Below are positions 5,755-10,959 of a stretch of DNA of 10,959 nt, piece after piece. Each line of letters starts with the position of its first letter. The stretch's first letter is position 1. Under the pieces are notes generated by a model, which saw only the letters and a list, made by a program, of their open reading frames with translations, made no database searches and was not told where the DNA came from. The stretch comes from Gammaproteobacteria bacterium. GTDB taxonomy: Bacteria; Pseudomonadota; Gammaproteobacteria; DRJJ01. The stretch covers positions 1-10,959 of the forward strand of contig DRJJ01000040.1 of assembly GCA_011052255.1 (NCBI GenBank). Direction: 5' to 3'. A program made the position numbers and the translations under genes.

Positions 5755-7188
5755 TTAGTCCTGATCGCTATCTGCTGCCGCCTTATCCCATACAGCAATC
5801 GAATTGGCGTAGTACCTGACTACCGGCATGGATTCAGCACTGGCCCGGTATAAGCCGTTATCTTCTTCTACTAACCCGCGAGCAATCAACATATCCAGTG
5901 CTGAGTTCAACACGCCCTCATAGGCATTCGCGGTGATTGATATGGGTGCCTGTGCACTGCGTAATTTATCAATTTCCTCAGAAGCCAGTTTTTTCAGCTC
6001 CAGCTCACCTAGCCATTTATCTTCATACTGAAGTAACACCCTGCACATTAACGGAACTGGAAGTACCGGGATCACGCTTTCGATCGTACCCATCAGCTGA
6101 TTAACCAGTTTTTCCACCTCTACAAAGCGTTCATCATGATCCAGCTGTGAAAAAACCATCTCACTTTTTTTACAATATTGTTTTGCTGATACTGACTCGC
6201 CAAAATTAACACTGGCATAGCCAAAACGACGCCATCGATTTCGTTGTGACAACAGCAAATGCTTGAAAATAAAACCTGCGCTGGTGCGGATAACAAACCA
6301 CAGGCTGCGCTTTTCAGCAGACTCATCAAGCTTTCTGGTCAAGGTGCGATCTTCAACCACCCTGTCATAATTGATTCCAACAGGTACAAACACGATATCC
6401 CGGTCATTATCAGGTTGGTAACTTCTCAGCATGTAGTCAATAAAACCCAGCCGAGGTGGTCGTGTTGCACCATCCTTGCTTAAACCACCCTCCAGAAACA
6501 CCGCCTGACACACGCCGGCATGAGTTGCCATGTGCACATAACGCTCCAGCACGGTGCGGTACAGAGGATTGCCAGAATTGCGACGCACAAAAAAGGCGCC
6601 CATAGAACGAATAAGTGTTTGCAGTGGCCACACCCGGGCCCATTCGCCCACGGCATAGGACAGGGCTGTTTTTTCGGCTACCAGAAAGGAAACCAGAATA
6701 TAGTCCATGTTACTTCGATGGTTCATCACAAATACCACCGTATCATCCGGACTGATGTTTCCCAGGCTATCGTGATCAAAATAACCTACACGAATCCGGT
6801 ACAGCAGACGCGCTATCCCTCTGGACAGCCAGTAACCAAAACGAAAATAGATATAGGCATTAAAGGAAGGCACAATCTCACGGGCATACCTGTAGGCGTA
6901 GCTCTGTGCCACCTCGCGTGGCATATCATGCTCTTTCGCATAATCAATAACGGCCTGGTGCACCTTCTCATCAAACACCAGTTTATCAATCTGCACCTGT
7001 CGTTTGGTTAGTTGAAATGGGCGAACCTCGATATCCAGGCGTTTGTTGACTTCATTAATAACCCGGTTAACCTTTCGCCTGAAATACCAGCGCACACCCG
7101 GTAATAAAATACGATCAATCAACAGTCCCAGTGAGAGCACCGTAAGCAACACAAACAGCCAGGTAGAAATCGTGATTTCATTATCCAT
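5755..7188 (-). CDS. Short PlsB-like acyltransferase (glycerol-3-phosphate / acylglycerol-phosphate)
   Basis: A 477-residue membrane-associated acyltransferase of phospholipid synthesis, transferring an acyl chain to glycerol phosphate or lysophosphatidate. One hydrophobic anchor lies at residues 10-29. The four acyltransferase blocks appear in order: NHRSNMDY with His157 and Asp162 (HX4D), GAFFVRR at 197-203, FLEGGLSKDG at 231-240 and FVPVGINYD at 267-275. GAFFVRR and the C-terminal VVRYYANSIA place it nearer PlsB and its eukaryotic relatives than PlsC. It is much shorter than E. coli PlsB (about 807 residues), mostly because an N-terminal region is missing. Block III has Leu where PlsB has Arg (EGGRS), which may alter phosphate binding. 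It lies 18 bases after perM on the same strand. Only a weak ribosome site precedes ATG 7188. Which acyl acceptor it uses cannot be told. Confidence 0.85.
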   Translation of the reverse strand: MDNEITISTWLFVLLTVLSLGLLIDRILLPGVRWYFRRKVNRVINEVNKRLDIEVRPFQLTKRQVQIDKLVFDEKVHQAVIDYAKEHDMPREVAQSYAYRYAREIVPSFNAYIYFRFGYWLSRGIARLLYRIRVGYFDHDSLGNISPDDTVVFVMNHRSNMDYILVSFLVAEKTALSYAVGEWARVWPLQTLIRSMGAFFVRRNSGNPLYRTVLERYVHMATHAGVCQAVFLEGGLSKDGATRPPRLGFIDYMLRSYQPDNDRDIVFVPVGINYDRVVEDRTLTRKLDESAEKRSLWFVIRTSAGFIFKHLLLSQRNRWRRFGYASVNFGESVSAKQYCKKSEMVFSQLDHDERFVEVEKLVNQLMGTIESVIPVLPVPLMCRVLLQYEDKWLGELELKKLASEEIDKLRSAQAPISITANAYEGVLNSALDMLIARGLVEEDNGLYRASAESMPVVRYYANSIAVWDKAAADSDQD

Positions 7189-7206
7189 AGTACATCACTA
7201 TACTGC

Positions 7207-8277
7207 TTACCCTCTCTCCGCTATCGCTCTTGCTTCCAGTCTTGGCCATGCAACCAGTATTGCCTGCACCAGCGTCGCCAGCGGGATCGCAAAAAACACC
7301 CCCCAGAATCCCCACAGACCTCCAAATACCAGAACAGAGACAATAATAGCGATTGGATGCAGGTTGACGACTTCCGAAAACAGTAACGGCACGACAATGT
7401 TCCCGTCAATAGCCTGTATCACGCCATAGGCCACCATTAAATAAACAAACTCACTGGATACGCCCCACTGATAATAAGCAATCAGGGTAACGGGGATTGT
7501 CACAACCACAGCACCGATGTACGGCACCAGAACAGACAGGCCCACCATCATTGACAGCAGCAATGCAAATTGTAACCCCATCAGGACAAAGGCAATATAG
7601 GTTGCCACCCAGACCAGTAAAATCTCTATCATCTTGCCACGGATATAATTTCCGATCTGACGATCAACATCCTGCCAGATCTGTCGCACCAGCCCAAGGT
7701 CCGGAGGCAGATAGCTGCTCATCCAGCCCAGTATCTTGTCCTTGTCTTTCAGAAAGAAAAACACCAGCATCGGCATTAGCACCAGGTATACCAGCAGGGT
7801 AATTAACCCAACTACTGATGTAACGGATAACGACAGAGCATGCTGCCCGAGGCTGGCCAGCTCTGCACGGATACCATTAATCAACTCATCAACCTGATCA
7901 CCCGAGAAGAATTGCGGATATTTTTCCGGCAGACGCAATAATAATTCCTGACCCTTACCCATCATGCTGGGTAACTCCTGCACGAACTGCGCTATCTGAT
8001 TCGATAACAGCGGTAACAGACCGAGTATGACAAAGATCAGTGCTGTGAAAAAAAGAACGACCACTACCGCCACTACCGGCAGTCGCGGCAACTTGAACTT
8101 TTGCGTGTGTCTGACCAGGCCTTCCAGCAAATAAGCGATAACCAGACTGGCCAAAACCGGCATCAGCATATCACCCAGCAACAGGATGACAGCAAACGCA
8201 CTGACCAGCAGGCCGGTGAGTATCACGACCTGAGGATCTGAAAAGTGCCGATCAAACCAGTCGCGAATCAATCCCAT
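7207..8277 (-). CDS. perM: PerM-like AI-2E family inner-membrane transporter
   Basis: A 356-residue polytopic inner-membrane protein of the AI-2E (formerly UPF0118) family. It matches what I recall of E. coli PerM nearly end to end: RHFSDPQ near the start, VYLVLMPMLVFFFLKDKD at 163-180, NYIRGKMIE, LVPYIGAVVVTIPV, DGNIVVPLLFSEVVNLHP, and GGLWGFWGVFFAIPLATL at 319-336. Hydrophobic segments fall at about 18-35, 37-54, 66-92, 151-176, 216-234, 236-268, 277-300 and 307-345, with a soluble stretch of about 93-150. The family includes an AI-2 exporter and sodium/proton antiporters; the substrate of PerM itself is not known to me. The ATG is one base after the stop of the upstream 113-aa gene (TGATATG), so translation is probably coupled. 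The PlsB-like gene follows by 18 bases. Confidence 0.92.
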   Translation of the reverse strand: MGLIRDWFDRHFSDPQVVILTGLLVSAFAVILLLGDMLMPVLASLVIAYLLEGLVRHTQKFKLPRLPVVAVVVVLFFTALIFVILGLLPLLSNQIAQFVQELPSMMGKGQELLLRLPEKYPQFFSGDQVDELINGIRAELASLGQHALSLSVTSVVGLITLLVYLVLMPMLVFFFLKDKDKILGWMSSYLPPDLGLVRQIWQDVDRQIGNYIRGKMIEILLVWVATYIAFVLMGLQFALLLSMMVGLSVLVPYIGAVVVTIPVTLIAYYQWGVSSEFVYLMVAYGVIQAIDGNIVVPLLFSEVVNLHPIAIIVSVLVFGGLWGFWGVFFAIPLATLVQAILVAWPRLEARAIAERG

Positions 8278-8278
8278 A

Positions 8279-8620
8279 TCAGGACTCTTTTATTTTTGTA
8301 TAGTGGCGTAAAAAAACGGCTTCCAGCTCATCTATGACCCCGGCAGCCTCGCGCCCCTGTAGCATATGTTCACCCATTAATGCCGAGGCTTCATTGAACA
8401 GGTGCTGTTTATCCAGCATTGGATAGGTACGACTGAGTCGCTTCATAGCCCCCACTACGGATTCTTCTTCAGGCCGCTCGATCTTGCCCGGTTCTGAAAT
8501 TATTATTTCTTGTTGAGGGTGGCGCTCTACCAGGAAACGGGCAAATTCCAGCAGTTGTTGCTGCCGGTCTTCATCCAGTTTCCCGAACAGTAATGTCAGT
8601 TCCTTGTTGCGTTTATCCAT
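8279..8620 (-). CDS. Conserved-looking 113-residue protein of unknown function
   Basis: I do not recognise a characterised family. The protein is acidic-to-neutral, has no signal peptide or membrane segment and should be cytoplasmic and largely helical. Its N-terminus (ELTLLFGKLDEDRQQQLLEFARFLVERH) reads as two amphipathic helices and resembles the LxxEDQxxLLxFxEFL pattern of small DUF2281-like or antitoxin-like proteins, though that is only a resemblance. A middle section IERPEEESVVGAMKRLSRTYPML is followed by a helical tail with ALMGEHMLQGREAAGVIDELE. No cysteines, metal site or Walker motif is present. It begins 15 bases after the LysR stop and ends one base before the perM start, so it is very likely a real gene in that operon, perhaps a partner or regulator of the permease. 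No clear Shine-Dalgarno precedes ATG 8620. Confidence 0.82.
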   Translation of the reverse strand: MDKRNKELTLLFGKLDEDRQQQLLEFARFLVERHPQQEIIISEPGKIERPEEESVVGAMKRLSRTYPMLDKQHLFNEASALMGEHMLQGREAAGVIDELEAVFLRHYTKIKES

Positions 8621-8635
8621 GTGTAATATGTATGA

Positions 8636-9595
8636 CTATGTGGCTTCAGGCGCTTTCTCATCAATGCTGCTGTTAGCAAGATTCAGATAGTCCGGCTGCT
8701 GGTGTTCCTTGCAATAATTGCGCGCAAATTCCAGCAACTCATCCATTACACGATGGCGGAATTTCTGCTTTTGATAAACAAAGGAGAAGGGTCGCTCCAG
8801 TAATGGCTCCAGCGGAACGGCCAGCAGGGTACCCAGTTTCAGTTCTTTCATGATGGTTGCGCGTGAGGTGATAGATATACCCATACCGGCTTCAACCGCA
8901 CCCTTGACGGCTTCCGGACTGCCCAGCTCCATACAGATTTTCAGGTCACAGGCATTGATACCGGCGTGTTCGAGATGTTCGGATATCACTTCACGTGTAC
9001 CCGACCCTTCTTCTCTGCAGATAAACGGATATTCAAGCAGCTTGTCGGCTGTGGTGACTTCCTCGTCTCCCAGAGGATGACCGGGTGGGACAATGACCAC
9101 CAGCTGGTCGTTGCGGCAACGTTCTACTACCAGGTTTTTATTGGCCACCTGCGCCTCAACGACACCCAGGTCGATATCATTGTTTTCGACCATGTGCACG
9201 ATACCATCTGTGTTCGATACTTTCAGATGCACGGTCACATCCGGGTAATGCTTTTTGAAATCACCCAGCAAGGCAGGCAGCATGTACTCGGCTATCGTGG
9301 TACTGGCACCGATAACCAGTGCACCGCTGACATCGCCGGTGACTTCACGTACCGCATTGGTCATCTCGGCGTACAGTTCAAAAATCTGCTCTGCAAAATG
9401 ATATACCCGATGACCGGCTTCGGTGAGGCTGATACGGTTATGTGTTCGATCGAACAGGCGGGTATTAAACTGCTCTTCCAGCTGTCTGACCTGGAAGGTT
9501 ACTGCGGGCTGGGTCATATGCAATGTTTCAGCAGCCTTGGTGAAACTCAGCATTTTTGCCACGGTATGAAATACCTGTAATCGTCGATCTGCCAT
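8636..9595 (-). CDS. LysR-type transcriptional regulator, CbbR/YeiE-like
   Basis: A 319-residue LysR-family regulator. The winged helix-turn-helix is at the N-terminus (about 4-62), with the recognition region SFTKAAETLHMTQPAVTFQV at 17-36 and RLFDRTHNRISLTEAG after it. The effector-binding domain (about 92-300) starts LVIGASTTIAEYMLP, a form seen in CbbR and YeiE-type regulators, and includes EEGSGTRE and the MELGSPEAVKGAVEAGMGI segment. These proteins bind TNA-N7-TNA-type sites as tetramers and respond to a small molecule; the ligand here is unknown. No carbon-fixation genes are in the window, so CbbR itself is not supported. The ATG at 9595 follows GGGGCAGGT closely. It is the first gene of the LysR, 113-aa, PerM, PlsB-like unit, so it may control its own operon as well as the RND gene upstream. 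Confidence 0.92.
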   Translation of the reverse strand: MADRRLQVFHTVAKMLSFTKAAETLHMTQPAVTFQVRQLEEQFNTRLFDRTHNRISLTEAGHRVYHFAEQIFELYAEMTNAVREVTGDVSGALVIGASTTIAEYMLPALLGDFKKHYPDVTVHLKVSNTDGIVHMVENNDIDLGVVEAQVANKNLVVERCRNDQLVVIVPPGHPLGDEEVTTADKLLEYPFICREEGSGTREVISEHLEHAGINACDLKICMELGSPEAVKGAVEAGMGISITSRATIMKELKLGTLLAVPLEPLLERPFSFVYQKQKFRHRVMDELLEFARNYCKEHQQPDYLNLANSSIDEKAPEAT

Positions 9596-9639
9596 ACCTG
9601 CCCCGTTATCTGTTTACTGAAAGGTGAATATTAACAAAA

Positions 9640-9684
9640 TTAACTATAAATTAATATTATAGGTGGGTAATTATTACTATTCTA
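9640..9684 (-). promoter_or_regulatory. Candidate promoter and LysR-type operator upstream of the LysR gene
   Basis: On the minus strand a perfect TATAAT lies at 9661-9656, with a poor -35 (TAGAAT, 9684-9679) at 17 bases. Transcription would start about 55 bases before the ATG. Just downstream of the -10, TAA-N7-TTA at 9641-9653 fits the LysR TNA-N7-TNA pattern within a larger AATATTAA/TTAATATT dyad (9627-9634 and 9651-9658). A poor -35 with an adjacent dyad would suit an autoregulated LysR promoter, but the region is AT-rich and such matches arise by chance. Confidence 0.35.
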
Positions 9685-9717
9685 CTGCCCCGACAGGCCT
9701 GAAATGCTTGCCTGACC

Positions 9718-9733
9718 GGCCCTGAACAGGGCC
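9718..9733 (-). terminator. Possible hairpin after the RND gene
   Basis: GGCCCT (9718-9723) pairs with AGGGCC (9728-9733) around a 4-base loop, starting 12 bases past the RND stop on the minus strand. A nearby CAGGC/GCCTG pair could add structure. No U-run follows, so it is a weak terminator candidate at best. Confidence 0.3.
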
Positions 9734-9745
9734 AGCCAGCTATGC

Positions 9746-10959
9746 TTATTCGGGTATATTTGTCTGCCGTCCACGCATCAGTGCATAGTACATCACCGGA
9801 ATAACCAGCAGAGTCAACAAGGTAGACACCAGAATGCCAAAAATCAGCGACACGGCCAGACCACTAAAAATCGGGTCGGTAATAATAAACAATGCGCCCA
9901 GCATGGCCGCCGCACCGGTTAATGCGATCGGTTTGGCCCTGACCATGACCGACTGGATCACGGCCTCCTGAAAATCCAGCCCTTCCTTGATCTGGTCATT
10001 AATAAAGTCCACCAGCAGGATGGAATTACGCACGATAATACCGGCCAGCGCGATCATGCCGATCATGGAGGTGGCGGTGTATTTCAGGTCAAGCAATGCA
10101 TGCCCGGGCATCACACCGATGATGGTCAACGGGATGGGTGCCATGATAATCAGCGGCACCAGGTATGACCTGAACTGGGCCACCACCAGCAGATAGATCA
10201 TCAACAATCCCACTGAGTAGGCAATGCCCATATCACGAAATGTCTCATAGGTGATTTGCCACTCGCCATCCCACTTCAGGCTGTAATGATAGGGATCGGG
10301 TGTATTGATCAGGTATTGCTGCAAGGGCTGCTGGTGCTCAAAGGTCTGATCATTCAACTCACCCATAATATCAAACATCCCGTACAGCGGACTGTCCAGC
10401 TCACCTGCCATGTCTCCGGTGACGTATACCAGTGGTAGCAAGTCCTTATGATAGATGCCCACCTCTCTTGTCTGATCCTGTACCTCAACGATTTCTGACA
10501 AAGGCACCAGCACGCCCGACTGCTGGCTGCGCACTTTCATCGACAATACTTTTTCTATGCTGGTTTTACTGGCCACCGTCAATTCCAGGCGTATCGGTAT
10601 CGGGTATTTCACATTCGACCCGTGCAAATAACCCACGTCTGTACCAGACAGGGCTGTTTGTATCGCCGTGGCAACGTCACGCTGGGAAACGCCCAGTAGT
10701 GCTGCCTTGGCACGGTCGACCTTAAGCACCAGACGAGCCGAGCGATTTTCAATACTGTCGTCAACGTCGACTATGTCCGGCGTATTTTCCATCACGCGAC
10801 GCACCTGCTGCGCAACTCTCAGCTGACCTTCATAATCGATACCATAAATTTCGGCTACCAGCGGAGACATGACCGGAGGCCCCGGCGGAACCTCAACAAT
10901 CTTGACGTTGGCATTCAGGGGTTTGCCGATAGCCTGCAAGGGGTCACGTATCGAGCGAG
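9746..10959 (-). CDS. RND efflux permease, C-terminal 403 residues (5' end off window)
   Basis: Inner-membrane proton-driven pump subunit of a tripartite efflux system. The open frame continues without a start to the window edge (RSIRDPLQAIGKPLNAN...), so the apparent TTG at 10939 is internal. The visible half has the second periplasmic porter region, including VEVPPGPPVMSPLVAEIYG and the LKWDGEWQ segment, then five membrane segments matching TM8-TM12: around YSVGLLMIYLLVVAQF, YLVPLIIMAPIPLTIIGV, MIGMIALAGIIVRNSILLVDF, ALTGAAAMLGALFI and GLAVSLIFGILVSTLLTLLVIPVMYYAL. RNSILLVDF is the counterpart of the conserved TM10 segment of AcrB-like pumps. The proton-relay residues of TM4 are off the window, so function and substrate class cannot be judged. 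The adaptor gene is probably upstream, also off the window. The gene ends 150 bases before the LysR gene, on the same strand. Confidence 0.9.
   Translation of the reverse strand, partial: RSIRDPLQAIGKPLNANVKIVEVPPGPPVMSPLVAEIYGIDYEGQLRVAQQVRRVMENTPDIVDVDDSIENRSARLVLKVDRAKAALLGVSQRDVATAIQTALSGTDVGYLHGSNVKYPIPIRLELTVASKTSIEKVLSMKVRSQQSGVLVPLSEIVEVQDQTREVGIYHKDLLPLVYVTGDMAGELDSPLYGMFDIMGELNDQTFEHQQPLQQYLINTPDPYHYSLKWDGEWQITYETFRDMGIAYSVGLLMIYLLVVAQFRSYLVPLIIMAPIPLTIIGVMPGHALLDLKYTATSMIGMIALAGIIVRNSILLVDFINDQIKEGLDFQEAVIQSVMVRAKPIALTGAAAMLGALFIITDPIFSGLAVSLIFGILVSTLLTLLVIPVMYYALMRGRQTNIPE

Noticed and set aside
6520..7011. Plus-strand 163-codon open frame opposite the PlsB-like gene
   Set aside because: Overlaps conserved acyltransferase blocks in reverse; no recognisable domain.
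8966..9580. Plus-strand 204-codon open frame opposite the LysR gene
   Set aside because: Antisense to clear LysR helix-turn-helix and effector motifs; composition is that of a shadow frame.

Overview
The window looks like a chromosomal core region of a gammaproteobacterium. The evidence is gene content: a DapA that aligns without gaps to the E. coli catalytic residues, a gcvR-bcp pair beside divergent dapA (the E. coli order), a PerM-type AI-2E family transporter, a PIN-PhoH protein and a PlsB-type acyltransferase. The palindromic repeats are of a kind common in environmental gammaproteobacteria. No genus can be named from sequence alone.

Layout. 1-588 (minus): dapA, 3' end off the window. 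589-835: divergent promoter region. 836-4462 (plus): a GalT-superfamily nucleotidylyl transferase or phosphorylase, the GcvR-like double-ACT protein, a Bcp/PrxQ peroxiredoxin and a PIN-PhoH ATPase. The first three are closely spaced and probably co-transcribed. 4463-5754: about 1.3 kb without an intact gene. It holds several different inverted-repeat elements around a small LysM-domain gene on the minus strand, which is broken by a frameshift at a GATCGATC duplication. 5755-9595 (minus): a compact unit transcribed as LysR regulator, 113-aa unknown protein, PerM-like permease and short PlsB-like acyltransferase, with gaps of 15, 1 and 18 bases. 9596-9745: AT-rich regulatory spacer. 9746-10959 (minus): C-terminal 403 residues of an RND efflux permease, whose 5' part is off the window.

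How it fits together. The left half is housekeeping: lysine/diaminopimelate synthesis, glycine-cleavage control, peroxide defence and an RNA-linked ATPase, plus a sugar-nucleotide enzyme placed between dapA and gcvR. The right half is envelope-related: an acyl-glycerol phosphate acyltransferase, a polytopic permease and an RND pump, with a LysR regulator heading the first unit. I see no CRISPR array, tRNA, rRNA, intact transposase or recognisable defence system. The least explained parts are the palindrome-rich island with its decayed LysM gene, the GalT-like enzyme with non-canonical HTHSQ and a second Cys pair, and the 113-aa protein coupled to the permease.
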